Shown: positions 10,707 to 21,583, numbered from the stretch's first letter. The stretch: 64,000 bases of DNA from Halichoerus grypus (GCF_964656455.1 NC_135720.1:51734598-51798597), one strand, 5' to 3'. Notes: a model not told the origin generated them from the letters alone. Numbers and translations: made by a program.

Positions 10707-11884
10707 ATCTTATGATCCAGACTTCTTTCATCAGAGAGAAAGAGACAGAGGAAGAAGGGGAGGGGAGGAGGGAGAGAGAAGACATCCTGATACGCAAACC
10801 TTCAATCAAACCAAGACTGGCAATTAACGTTTTATCCTCCGGAAACACTGGGATTACCTTCTGAGGCTTCCATGACTAAGTAATTCTCGTTTAATAAATG
10901 AATATCATAGATTTTAGCCAAAAAGAGGTTATTAAAAAGAACAGGAAATCTAGAATTATAGAGTACGGTCCACATCTATTACTGGGGAAGAAAAGCAAAG
11001 CACAAGAGCTGCACCCAAGTGCGCAGTTCTGCAGGAAGTGGACCGTTTCAGTTCCAAGGCTGGTCCTGCTTCTTTGGGAGGAAAGCTCCTGGGGAAGAAC
11101 AGCCCATTTTCTCTGGGTTTTCACTGAACTTACAGTTGGAAGAGATCTTAAGGGCACAGTGACCACATGTTCTGAATCCCAAACTGTGTCACATTAGCCA
11201 GTAAGGGGGTAAACCACCGACCCCGGGGGGGGGGTGTCCATGGCCAGATCACTGCCAGCACCAGGCTATTTATTGTGTGGCAACTTTCAGCTCTCAAGAG
11301 AGCCCTAGGGGGGCTGGAACAGCTCTTTATTTCTCTGCTTTATTTCTGCGGCTTGGGATGGGCTGGCAGTGAGAAGGGCAAGATCAGATTTCTAGGCTCC
11401 CAACCAGCAGGAAGAGGCTACACTAAAAGGGAGCAGAGAAGGGGCAGGGGGAGGCTGTTCCCTCCGCAAAGTGCTACCAGCCTTTTGGGTACTGACAGAC
11501 ACCCCAAGGAAAGCTGAAGCCAGACAGCTAGGACTTCTCAGGCAATCCTTTAAAGATGCTAAGGGAATACTCTGGGTACCACACACAAACCTCCTCATTC
11601 CATCTATGTCAGAAGTGCCCTGTTCGTGAAACAATAGTTTCTCTCATGGGTACCTCCAAATTGGTAGGCAGGACTTCTAGGGGGCATCCAAAGTTTCACA
11701 CAACAGCCAACCGCTATACCTTTTTAATAAAAAGAAACCAGACTCATTCTAGTTTATTGAGGAAAGTACTTGTTCTTTCTGCCAACAGTGTAAGATTGGC
11801 TTGGCTGCCTCCCTGATTCTGTATTAACCTCTGGAGCCACTGTCAGTAACAATAAACATTAAGTAGCTCTTTAAAAGTTGCCAA

Positions 11885-12010
11885 AGGACATTAACCCATA
11901 TAAGAGCTCTGTGGGGTAGGTCTCCATTTTAACCCCATTTCACAGATAAGTAAACTGAGACTGAGGGAGATGAGTGACTTAACTCTGACACATAGCCATG
12001 AAAATGGCAG
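11885..12010 (-). repeat. MIR remnant
   Basis: CCATTTCACAGATAAGTAAACTGAGACTGAGG and GTGACTTAACTC match the reverse of the MIR core (CTCAGTTTCCTCATCTGT). Confidence 0.6.
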
Positions 12011-12381
12011 CCTTCTGCTACAAAATCCCACAGCTCCTCTGCCGTACCACACAGATGATACTTAACTTGGAGTGGGTTGTAGGGCAGGCTTTTTAAACCC
12101 ACGGTTCCCACCACAGCAGAACCCCAGTGACAGCGAGCTGAAGTGGGTGGCTGGTTCATGTCTTTAGGGGTTTCCTTAGAACATGGGTCCTATGGTTTCT
12201 TGATCAAAAAGGATTTGACTCAAGATATCAAATAAATTTAGGAAATATTGCAATCCTATACTAGAAGGTTCATAACATGTATTAAATTTTAAGGCTCTGA
12301 GAAGCCCGACTGGCAACAACCCTATTTCACTTTGTTTAACATGGTATTCCTCAAACTTATTTGACCACAGAATGCATTTTC

Positions 12382-12471
12382 AAAACAATGAATCATGGAA
12401 CACTATATCAAAAACTAATGATGTACTGTATGGTGATTAACATAACATAAAATAAAATAAAATTTAAAAAA
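12382..12471 (+). mobile_element. 5'-truncated LINE-1 3' end (90 bp) with 13-bp target-site duplication
   Basis: The segment GATGTACTGTATGGTGATTA followed by CATAACATAAAATAAAATAA is the 3' end of carnivore L1. AGAATGCATTTTC flanks it at 12369-12381 and 12472-12484. It sits inside an older sequence whose two sides (TTCCTCAAACTTATTTGACC and TTCTGTGGAACACTGAGAAA) look like one interrupted ancient repeat. Confidence 0.8.
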
Positions 12472-12484
12472 AGAATGCATTTTC

Positions 12485-15400
12485 TACTTAATACCCATAA
12501 TACCTTGAGGATCTAGTATTCTGTGGAACACTGAGAAACACTTATGGGACCTCTAAATATCAGAAGTGTCACACTAATTTTCAAAAAATTTTAATTAATT
12601 TTAGTTTTTCGAACTTTAAACTTCAAAACAATTTGGAAGATGGGGGAAAGCAATGTTTTTACATCAAACGAACACATCCACAAAACCAGGGTGAAGTGGA
12701 TGATGTCTCTTATGAGGTGGGGAATCTCCACTTGGAATGAAAATCCAGTGTTAGAACATGCATCACCAAGTCAGGAAAAGCAAGCAGTCCGCAAACATCC
12801 TTCCATCTGCCCCAGGAACAAGGCGGAACCCTAGCCCATCTCTCCACTGACAGCACAGAGGTAGATCCCGACAAGCCCCTTTCTCCCATCTCTATAAAGA
12901 AAGGGCAGACTGTGAGAAGCACAGGTGGCACCTGGGGGAAGACTTTACTTGAGAAAACGTTATTTATGAGATGCTGAATATTGAGCATTATGAACCCTGG
13001 AAAAAGAAGCATTTAACGGAAGCTTAAAGTTTACAAGAATTCCCAGTAGTAATTCAGGTGATTTTCACCCCATTTATTCATGCTCCATATAAGCTCTGTG
13101 GCCAAAGAGACCTTGCAGAAAGCCATTTATAAATGCAACTGCTTGAAGTGAGAGTCACTCAGGCTCTGTCCCTGTGCCCCAGAGGAGCAGCCTCAGTGCT
13201 GGATATCACTGCTTTCTAGGGAAAAGAATGTGTGTAAGGAGTGTACCAGCCTCTGCATAGAAAACCCCTTCACAGCTGTTGTCAATTTTCCTTTACTGTT
13301 GTCAACACTAAAAAGATCCGGACAGCCATTCTCAACGAATGACAGTTCAGACTTCAGGCTTTTTTAAGGTAAGAAAGAATAAAGATCCCTGCAAATGCAG
13401 AATTCTTGAGACGGCATATTGTAACCACAGACTAAGACTACAGCCCCAAGTGCAAGTAACAGAGTATATTCTCCATGCCATACTTACAGATTCATACTTA
13501 TCATACGTTACACTGCGTAACACAGAAATATCTACAACAAGAAAAAAACATGATACAAATAGCCTACATTGCCTGTATTTGGTTAGAATTAGTCCTATTC
13601 CCCAGCATGAATACATAACAGAATCAGAGCATTCAGATATCAGTTCAACAAGTATCAAAAATTTGCTCCTTTTGGAAAGCAGCCTAAACATAAACTCCAT
13701 AACATAAATGGCCTCCAACACTAGATCCTGACATTCCCACACTAGTACACCACTGTTTCTTTATAATTCTGTACCATCACGTATCTCTTACTAGGGCCAC
13801 TTCACAGACAGAATGTTAGGTTTCGGGTTTAAAATTACATCTACTATGCACTTTTGAAACTCTATGAGTCTATCCTCATCTGACAGACGAGAAGCCTACT
13901 ATTGTGAGAGACTCACTGGTGATGTGCAGAAGCAGGGAGAGAACTATACCTCCGCTCTCCAGCTGGGCCTTTTCTGGTTGATGTCTTCCAATCTTTATCG
14001 CAAAGTGGTTTAAAACTAAATACGGGGCTGCTCCCTAATGGGGTCTCCAAATGCCAAAAAGATGAAGATGAATGAAAGAGCTTGTGAACTTAGGCATCTT
14101 TTGACCTCAAAACAACAGTGAGACTGAGGCTGCCCACCCTCTGAGGAGACACACATCAGACACAGGAGGGCTTGCTGGGAGCTTGGCCTTGCAACAACAC
14201 CAGCTCACAACATCTCTGCTGCCAACTTGCAAGTATGTGCACCAGGCTGTAGGAGAGAAGACAGTGCCCTTCACACCCCAGTAGCTGGCACTCATAAAAA
14301 GGTATGGTTATTTTTTTTTCTTTTCCAGATAGGTCAAAGGATTTTACACATGGTCTAAGATGAATGACGTGTGTGAAACACCCAGCCCTCCAGAGGAGCA
14401 CCTCTCCACAGCTCTCTAGCAAGACTGTCTATCAACTGGACAGAGCTGCTCCATTAACTCCACAACCAGAGGGCTCTAATTTAGGGTCACATGACCTTCT
14501 GTTAGGCCAGGAAGTGAGTCTGGAGAATACCATGACTACTAGTGAGAAAAAAAAAAGCCAAACCAAAAATGTCTTGGGAAGCTGGGGTGCTCAATTTGGG
14601 AGAAGGGAGGTCTGAGGTGGTGACCTCAGGCCGGTTTTGCAAATTTAGGAGAGTCACAAGTTTAAAAGTAAAGAATATACTTCAGGACATTTGTGCTCCT
14701 GGCTGGTTAGAGGAGTAATTCATTCCAAAGCAATATGGAAATCCTAAACTCAGACACCAGACTCCCTCAAAGCCCCTGTCGTCTTTAGGATGTTTCTTCT
14801 CTTGCTCTGATCACACTGAGCTGGTTTACCTTCAGGAAATTTTGGTGACTTTTCATTCTTAAATGAAAAAATATCTTCTCAAAACAATCTCCCCAAAATG
14901 TTCTGAGAACATTAGGGCATAATAATAAAATGCATTATCCCAAAAGTAGTTCTTTATCATCCAAATAATAATTCATTAAATATGCCTTAAAATGTATTTA
15001 CATCTCCCTCAAAATATTTTTATATAATCTTTCAGAAGTATACATACACAAGAAAGGTCTGCTATTGAACTACATTGAAAAAGTAGGTAAGAATTGATAG
15101 TACGTTTCCTTCTGAACTACCTCTTCTCAATGAATTAGAAAGTAGCCTCCTTACAACTACACCAAAATTAAAACTTACTTGGGTCATTAGAAGCCACAAT
15201 CACATTCCACTTCTTAAAGGAAGACAAACTATTTATTCTTCTAAAAGCCAAATATCTATATTTCTCAAGGCCACTCTTCACCAGTCTGAGTTCTGGTATG
15301 GGACTGAACTGGCTGGCATGCAAGCGTGTCACCCTATTTAGCTTCCATTACAGTCTTTTTACCATCTCAAGGGCTATTAAGTGACTGAAAACAGATGTCT

Positions 15401-15850
15401 GAGTTCCATTAGGGGCCTGCTTATGCCTGGGAAGCTGAGAAGCTTTAGCATCACAACACTCTTGACATTCCCCTTTCTACAACTACCCCGTGAACTGCAC
15501 TGAGCTCACCATAGGAGACCCTTGTAATTCCTTCCCAGGGGCAGAGGGTTAAACAAGGCTCAGGTTTTAATGGCTTTGAATCCCATTTCCCCTTTACACC
15601 ATTTAAAGAAGGATGTAAGAGGCTTGCCGAGATGTTTTTAAAAGAGGAGCTGGGGCACAGAACAGAGTCTTTGAACATGGGTAGGGTCTGGGGGTACGAA
15701 CCTGTCAGAATACCCCAGTGCTCACCTTACTTCTTAAGGAGAGTTTCAGGGCAAGCCTGTGTATTATCTGCTCCACTGGCTCCAGTTCAGAGCGCTTCCT
15801 ATTTTTTTCTACCTAGAGAAAATTAGGGAAAACTATCACAGTTCAAGACA
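12485..15850. other. Intron stretch, nothing specific seen
   Basis: Mostly unique sequence. The opposing frames at 13339-13707 and 13347-13742 overlap almost completely and are typical chance frames. A faint MIR-like 'CATCTGACAGACGAGAAGCC' occurs near 13880. Confidence 0.55.
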
Positions 15851-15854
15851 TTCA

Positions 15855-15930
15855 AGAAAGACGGATTCTGGGTCCAGCTGTGTGACCTTTGGCAAACTAC
15901 TTAACCTCTCTGGGCTCCCTGCTTACTCAT
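15855..15930 (+). repeat. MIR remnant
   Basis: GATTCTGGGTCCAGCTGTGTGACCTTTGGCAAACTACTTAACCTCTCTGGGCTCC follows the MIR core in forward orientation. Confidence 0.6.
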
Positions 15931-15979
15931 CTGTCAGTCAGTTATGTTTACCTAATTACACTATACATATTTCAGCCCA

Positions 15980-16390
15980 CTGCAGTTTTACAAAACACTT
16001 TCACATACTTCAGTGCATTTGATTCTTATAATAACCCCAAGAAGTGACAAGGGGGTGATTATTCTCATTTTATAAAACTGGAAATTGAGGCTCAGAGGCT
16101 AAGTGACACACTCCTGATAGCAGCCAGAAAGTAGCAGAAGTGGAACTGAACCCTTGATTTCTTTTTTTTTTTTTTTTTTTAAAGATTTTATTTATTTGAC
16201 AGAGAGAGACACAGCGAGAGAGGGAACATAAGCAGGGGAGTGGGAGAGGGAGAAGCAGGCCTCCCGCCGAGCAGGGAGCCCGATGTGGGGCTCGATCCCA
16301 GGACCCTGGGATCACGACCCGAGCCGAAGGCAGACGCTTAACGACTGAGCCACCCAGGCGCCCCTGAACCCTTGATTTCTGATTCCAGTA
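15980..16390 (-). repeat. MIR remnant split by the Can-SINE at 16162-16364
   Basis: TTCACATACTTCAGTGCATTTGATTCTTATAATAACCCC, TTTTATAAAACTGGAAATTGAGGCTCAGAGG and AGTGGAACTGAACCC follow reversed MIR. The element resumes after the SINE. Confidence 0.6.
16162..16364 (-). mobile_element. Can-SINE with perfect 15-bp target-site duplication, inserted in a MIR
   Basis: The minus strand runs from GGGGCGCCTGGGTGGCTCAG to a long A-tail. TGAACCCTTGATTTC flanks it at 16147-16161 and 16365-16379. The flanks belong to an older MIR, giving the relative order of insertion. Confidence 0.95.
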
Positions 16391-17212
16391 AAGTATTTTT
16401 CTTATCACATCATGTGTGATCTTTCTGGTTCCAACAGTATTAAAATGCCACAATTTAGAAAATCTCTGCTCCCATTCCCAACCCATGTCACTGTTTGGAA
16501 CCTGACCTCACTTAGACTTCGGGGAACAAGAAGCACATGAGCAACTGCTCTCTTTCTCTCTCACATAAAAACTGTTTTCAATTTAATTCTTTTGCTCTTT
16601 TAAATGTGTAAAAGCTGAACACTAACCAATAAAGACAATTAGTACTATGGTGAAGAATCTAACAGATCTTGCTTTTGGTGGAAATAGTCATGCATGAAGG
16701 AGTCCAGAATATATATTCTACAGTTAAATTAGAAGTACCTGCAAATTGTTACTTTACTGGAAAAAGATGAAGAAACCATAACATCGAAGATCGACAATGG
16801 TAATGGTGGACTTGAGAGGCTAAGAAGGTCCTCTGGTTGGGTCCTTAACTTTGAAGTTTGTGTGACCTAAGGTCCCCCTCCCTCCCCTTCCATTCTATCC
16901 TCATCCATCCATCAAGTAGGGAGACCTGTGTCATGGGTAAGCGAGGGTGACTGGATACAAAGAAGAATGAAATCTCTGAATGTGTGTATGTTCTTTTTAC
17001 TCGCAGTAAAATTCCTGAGCTGTCAGCAAATTGTGGGGAGGGGCACCTGATGGCCCTGTTTGACGTGGAGATGAAATGGCTGGGAGCCACGTTACTGTGT
17101 ACCACTGCTCTGTGGTTCTCAATTTCTCAATGTGGAATAAAGTTCAAAGTAAATAAAAGTCAGCCTCCCCCCCATCATCCCCACTTTGTTATTAAATGCC
17201 ATAGCATTGGGC

Positions 17213-17221
17213 ACTGACCTG
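17213..17221 (-). promoter_or_regulatory. FOXO3: Splice donor 35 nt after the FOXO3 stop codon
   Basis: The minus strand reads CAG then GTCAGT, close to the consensus donor. The stop codon is 35 nt upstream, short of the roughly 50-55 nt at which a downstream exon junction normally marks a transcript for nonsense-mediated decay. Confidence 0.9.
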
Positions 17222-18654
17222 CTTTGCCCACTTCCCCTTTCCTCAGTGATCCTTCAGCCTGGCACCCAGCTCTGAGATGAGGCCTGCTTAGCACCAGTGA
17301 AGTTCCCCACGTTCAAACCAACAACATTCTGTGTGGAGATGAGGGAATCAAAATTAAAATCCAACCCATCAGCATCCATGAGTTCGCTACGGATAATGGA
17401 CTCCATGTCACATTCCAAGCTCCCATTGAACATGTCCAGGTCCAAGTCGCTGGGGAACTTCTCATGGCCCATGACGGGAAGGTTTGCACTAGTTGAGTAC
17501 AAGGAGGAGCCTGAGAGAGAGTCCGAGAGGGTTTGCATAGACTGGCTGACAGAAGACTGTTGCTGGTGTTTAACTGACCCAAGGCTGCTGGAGTCGCTCA
17601 AGCCCATGTTGCTGACAGAATTCGACAAGGCACGGCTGCCACCGAGAGCGCCCTGGGTTTGGTGCTGGTGGTGGAGCAAGTTCTGATTGACCAAACTCCC
17701 CTGGTTAGGCTGGGCGGCAAAGGACATCATTGGGTCATTTCGAAGCATCACGTTCCGGCGGGAGTTCTGGGCAGACACAGCGGTGCTGGCCTGAGACATC
17801 AAGGGGTCCGACTGGGTCATCATGACATCGCTGTGGCTGAGTGAGTCTGAAGTGAGCAGGTCCTGGAGTGTCTGGTTGCCATAGTGTGACATGGAAGAGA
17901 AGGTAGCTGGCTTGTTCTCTTGGATGGTCTGCATGGGAGACTGGCGCAGGGAATTCAGAGACGAGGGTCCAAACACTGTGCTGTTAAAGGAGCCAGTTGG
18001 AGAACCCAGGCCGGAGCCCTTGGTAGTATATGGGAAGCTAGAGCTCCGCTGCATGAGCCCTCCAGTGGGCGATGGCTGGGATGATGGGAGGGTGATGTTA
18101 TCCAGCAGGTCATCCATGAGGTTGTCAGACAGGCCATCATTCAGATTCATGGTGCCCGCCATGTCGGTCAGCCGTGGTAGCTCCACAGTGCATGGCTTAC
18201 TTACAGAGGGTGAGAGGCTAGCGGAGCTGCTGTAGAGCATGGGGGAGAGTGGTGCATCATCATCCTGGACGTCATCCAACTCTGTGCTCGCCAAGATGGG
18301 TGACAGGCGGCCGCTGACGGTGCTGGCATTGGAATTGGTGCGTGAGCGGAAGTCCGTCCACGCATCCAGCTCATCACTGCTGCGTGACGTGGGGCTGCCA
18401 GGCCACTTGGTGAGCTGGGAGGGACTGTCATCTGCTGACTCAGGGGCTGTCTGCAGGGCTGCCTTCTTCTTGGCTGCACGGCCACGGCTCTTGGTATACT
18501 TGTTGCTGTTGTCCATGGACACAGCCCGCCGCCGGGGTGCCTTCCCGCTCTTTCCCCCATCAGGGTTGATGATCCACCAAGAGCTCTTGCCGGTCCCCTC
18601 ATTCTGGACCCGCATGAACCGGCTGTGCAGTGATAGGTTGTGCCGGATAGAGTT
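17219..18654 (-). other. FOXO3: FOXO3 coding exon with splice boundaries (exon 3 in the four-exon numbering)
   Basis: On the minus strand the exon follows a pyrimidine tract and CTGCAG and begins AACTCTATCCGG, in frame (phase 0) with Asn208. The coding part ends at the TGA on 17254-17256. A further 35 nt of untranslated sequence follow, and the exon then ends at CAG followed by GTCAGT, a good donor. Joining it to the acceptor at 4454-4455 gives a junction reading GCAAAGCAG then ACCCTCAAAC, which matches the FOXO3 mRNA as I know it. This is the most CpG- and GC-rich stretch of the window, as expected for an old coding exon. Confidence 0.93.
17254..18654 (-). CDS. FOXO3: FOXO3 forkhead transcription factor, C-terminal 466 residues (main coding exon)
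   Basis: This exon encodes the C-terminal 466 residues of FOXO3, a forkhead activator of stress-resistance, cell-cycle-arrest, autophagy and apoptosis genes that insulin/AKT signalling keeps out of the nucleus. With the human length of 673, the piece starts at residue 208. It opens in DNA-recognition helix 3 ([13 protein letters not shown]) and continues through the wing ([11 protein letters not shown]). Next come the basic nuclear-localisation region with the AKT site RRRAVS (S253, codon 18517-18519), the AKT/SGK site RSRTNS (S315, codon 18331-18333) with the downstream CK1-type serines, a leucine-rich export-like stretch ([12 protein letters not shown]), and the acidic C-terminal transactivation motif ([19 protein letters not shown]). 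It ends QSWVPG. There is no frameshift or internal stop, and the length equals the family's. The upstream exon lies off the right edge. Residue 575 is Ser where I recall Pro in human, next to the JNK site S574. Ending and spacing separate it from FOXO1 and FOXO4. Confidence 0.98.
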   Translation of the reverse strand, partial: NSIRHNLSLHSRFMRVQNEGTGKSSWWIINPDGGKSGKAPRRRAVSMDNSNKYTKSRGRAAKKKAALQTAPESADDSPSQLTKWPGSPTSRSSDELDAWTDFRSRTNSNASTVSGRLSPILASTELDDVQDDDAPLSPMLYSSSASLSPSVSKPCTVELPRLTDMAGTMNLNDGLSDNLMDDLLDNITLPSSQPSPTGGLMQRSSSFPYTTKGSGLGSPTGSFNSTVFGPSSLNSLRQSPMQTIQENKPATFSSMSHYGNQTLQDLLTSDSLSHSDVMMTQSDPLMSQASTAVSAQNSRRNVMLRNDPMMSFAAQPNQGSLVNQNLLHHQHQTQGALGGSRALSNSVSNMGLSDSSSLGSVKHQQQSSVSQSMQTLSDSLSGSSLYSTSANLPVMGHEKFPSDLDLDMFNGSLECDMESIIRSELMDADGLDFNFDSLISTQNVVGLNVGNFTGAKQASSQSWVPG

Positions 18655-18683
18655 CTGCAGAGAGAAAGGAAAATGCAGAATAT
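18655..18683 (-). promoter_or_regulatory. FOXO3: Splice acceptor and pyrimidine tract of the main coding exon
   Basis: Reading the minus strand toward the exon, a tract TTTTCCTTTCTCTCTGCAG immediately precedes Asn208. The reading frame stays open for 84 nt through this acceptor into the intron, but the strong tract and family conservation of the exon start fix the boundary. Confidence 0.92.
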
Positions 18684-18699
18684 GAGACAAAAGGGTCCA

Positions 18700-20030
18700 A
18701 AACTTAGGCACCCAGAAGAGGTAGTTAATCAGACTCATTTCAGGGCTGGGGGACTCCTTAACTTTGGAGGTTTAAAAAAAAAAAAAAAAGACAAACATTT
18801 GTATGATATGCCCCCCCACCCAGGTTGGAATTCAATGACAACACTGTCAATGGCCAAGTTTAGTATTTAGGAGGTGGGAGATGGTTTCATATCCAGGAGA
18901 TGCTGGACATGTGTAAAGCTCAATGATGTTGTTTTCCCCAAACTCCTAAATTTTGTTGTCCCTTCTATAATTCTATTTCCTATACTGAAGTTCACACTTA
19001 TAATTTATTACCACAGCACTCTCTCCCTGCACTTTGCAACAAACCTCCCTGGCTCTCTAAGGGTAATTAATCACTTGGGGGGCCATTTTGTTCTCTTATG
19101 GTTCCCTCCTCCACTAGTTTAAGGCAGCATCTACCTTTTCTTAACCACGTCTATAAACTCAGAACTGGTGTAAATTGTTACCGATCCCTTCTATGACTCC
19201 ACCTCTTCTTGCCATAATTTCACACCTGTCCAACAGGCATGAGAAAAAAATGGTAGAGTAGGATTTGCTGAGTTGACAGAAATAGGCAAGTCTTCCATTC
19301 AGAACAATTCCAAATAATTTATATAGATACCCCCCTCAAGGCAATGATCTGAGCATAGTAACTTCCTTCCAAAGAGTACAGCATGGAAAGGAGGGGAAAA
19401 AGTAACTTTACAGTGGAGACACAAACACTATCTCAGGTGATCAAGGTCAACATCAGTAAGGCTAAGTCATGTTGATAATATGCATTCTTGATGTGATGAA
19501 AATGGCACCCTCTTTTGTAGTCTTCCTTCTAAAACCCATCACACCAGTCTAATTATGAGAAAAACATCAGAAAAATTCCAATTAAGGGACATTTAAAAAA
19601 ATGCCTGCCTGTTCAGTGTTCCTCGAACCTGTCAGACCCATGAGGAACCTAAGGAAGAATGATGATTAAATGTAATGTGTATCCTGGATGGGATGCTGGA
19701 ACAGAAAAAGGACATTAGGTAAAAATGAAGGAAATCTGAATAAAATATGGACTTCAGTTAATAATAATGTATCAGTATTGGTTCATTAGTTGTGACAAAT
19801 GAACCAAACCTTAGATTAAGGTAAGATGTTAACAATAGGGGAAAATTGATGTTGGGTATACGAGAACTCTCTGTACTAGTTTTACAACTTTTCTGTATTT
19901 CTAAAACTACTCTATATTAAAGGGTAAAAAAAAAAAGAAAGAAAGAAATAGGGCAAAATATCTTCAAAATCCTAACAATTGCAGCCATCTTGCAAGATCC
20001 TCCTCTTGGCTTGGTAGATAAGCCTGGTTG
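18700..20030. other. Intron immediately upstream of the main coding exon
   Basis: Contains an A17 run (18773-18789), C-rich GCCCCCCCACCC (18811) and AT-rich sequence with an A/GAAA tract at 19925-19948. No gene or mobile element that I can name. Confidence 0.55.
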
Positions 20031-20210
20031 GCTGGGATGACCCAGATCCACTCCTATCTCTGCCACTGATCAACCATGTGACCTTGAACAAATCATTTAA
20101 TCTGTAGGCAACAACTTTACTTCTCTACCTTCATTATAGCCATAACAACATCCAAACCATCCCTCCCTGACAGGGATGATGTAAGAATGATATATGATAA
20201 TATACTTCAG
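20030..20210 (+). repeat. MIR remnant
   Basis: CTCTGCCACTGATCAACCATGTGACCTTGAACAAATCATTTAATC matches the MIR core. The remainder is degraded. Confidence 0.55.
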
Positions 20211-21159
20211 GAACCGGTCATGCTACCAAGTCAGGGTGTTTTCATTGCTATTATAGAACACACAGTACACATGGTGGAGAGAGCTCATCACCTGATGTGG
20301 CCTCATTCTAATCTGTAAAATGCCTCATGTGCAGTAAAAGAGAGGAGCTGATGGTATTCTCCACATCTGCAACAGCACCTACAGGCCAGATGAGTTTTTA
20401 TTTGCAAGTTAAAGACAAAAGGTATTTCCTGATGCTGTATATTAAATACAATCCTAAAAGTTACCATAGTTTTTAAAAAATTGGCAATCACTAACTGTAT
20501 TTATGTAGAAGATGCAAATACATGTGTTCCCCCAGAATGTTTTTAGAACACAGAAAATCAGCAGGATTTTACCATAAGCAAATAACCTGTGTTTCCCATA
20601 TTTATGTTCCCAGCAAGGAGGGCCTACAGCTCAGGTTGGGCAATGAACATTTGCAACCATGGGTCATATGTTGGCATTTCTATGATGGCCATAAAGACAC
20701 ATCTGAGAGAAAAAAACAGGGAATATGCTATGCTGAGTATCTGATGAGACAAATGTTGCCCAGGAGACTATATACTCTGATTCCCTTTTACTCTTATGGT
20801 TTTTGAAAGAATAATGGCATCTCTACTAATGGTTCAGAAATCACATTTCTTTAAAAAGCAAAATACTTTATAAATCAGATATGAAGCATGCTCTTGAAAT
20901 TCACTCTGCAGGGCTCAAAATGCAGGTAAGTGCAAGGTGGTTCTACTATCTGAGTACTCAGATGACTAGATCCATTAAATAAAAAACTTAAACTTCTTGG
21001 TGAAAAAACAGGAAGGTTCTGAAGCTCTGTGGGAGCAATGTGCAACCCTGGCCAGCCCACTTAGCTCTAGATTTTGGAAAGAGTTCATATCAACATCTAG
21101 GATTAACAATGACCAATCTTATGTACTGGGTTACCTCCCCCCCTTAGAAAGCACTTAGG

Positions 21160-21366
21160 AGGGGCGCTTGGGTGGCTTAGTCGGTTAAGCATCTGCCTTC
21201 GGCTCAGGTCATGATCTCAGGGTCCTGGGATTGAGTCCCCATTTGGGTTCCCTGCTCAGCAGAGTTTGCTTCTCCCTCTCCCTCTGCCCCCACCCCCCGC
21301 TCGTGCGTGCACATGCACGCACGTGTGTGCTCTCAAATAAATAAAATTTAAAAAAAATAAAAATTA
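21160..21366 (+). mobile_element. Can-SINE, first arm of a close inverted pair
   Basis: GGGGCGCTTGGGTGGCTTAG head, GATTGAGTCC B-box-like region, CT-rich stretch with CGTGCGTGCACATGCACGCA, then TCAAATAAATAAAATTT. AAAGCACTTAGG flanks it at 21148-21159 and 21367-21378. It is antisense to FOXO3. Confidence 0.93.
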
Positions 21367-21390
21367 AAAGCACTTAGGGAACAATACATA

Positions 21391-21583
21391 TTTTTTAAAA
21401 GATATTTATTTTAGAGAGAGAGAGAGAAAAAACATGAGCGGGGGAGAGGGAGAGAGAGAATCTCAAGCAGACTCCCCACTGAGCGCTGAGCCCGACGAAG
21501 GGCTCAATCCCAGGACCCTGAAATCATGACCTGAGCCAAAATCAACAGTTGGACGCTTAACCAACTGCGCCATCCAGGTGCCC
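21391..21583 (-). mobile_element. Can-SINE, second arm of a close inverted pair
   Basis: Minus-strand GGGCACCTGGATGGCGCAG head to an AATAAATATC/TTTTAAAAAA tail, only about 25 bp from the end of the plus-strand SINE at 21160-21366. The flanks ACAATACATAT and ACAATATATAC look like a decayed duplication. Confidence 0.92.

Larger units (their letters stand above)
4454..17218 (-). other. FOXO3: FOXO3 intron within the 3' UTR (12.8 kb)
   Basis: The intron is bounded by the GT donor at 17217-17218 and the AG acceptor at 4454-4455 (minus strand). Its contents are Can-SINEs at 4766-4986, 5591-5786, 6371-6571, 9350-9576 and 16162-16364, a short L1 end at 12382-12471, and MIR remnants near 11.9, 15.9 and 16.0-16.4 kb. 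Between these, 6.6-9.35, 9.6-11.85 and 12.5-15.85 kb look like unremarkable unique sequence with no coding or RNA gene that I can support. Confidence 0.88.

Noticed and set aside
13339..13742. Opposing frames of 122 and 131 codons
   Set aside because: They overlap almost entirely on opposite strands in the intron, with no domain, no splice structure and no codon-like conservation to judge; typical chance frames.
16070..16486. 138-codon minus frame and similar frames at 45835-46032, 53267-53473 and 58382-58576 with shared peptide 'RLPSAQV.IPGSWDRAPH'
   Set aside because: These are translations of Can-SINE heads; the similarity between them reflects the repeat, not a protein family.
17297..18685. 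Plus-strand frames (129, 114 and 148 codons) and other minus-strand frames across the coding exon
   Set aside because: Shadow frames of FOXO3; the minus-strand frame at 17254-18654 is the conserved protein.
18655..18738. The 28-codon upstream extension as part of standard FOXO3
   Set aside because: It is intronic: a strong acceptor precedes Asn208 and the known protein continues from the forkhead exon. Kept only as a possible alternative start.
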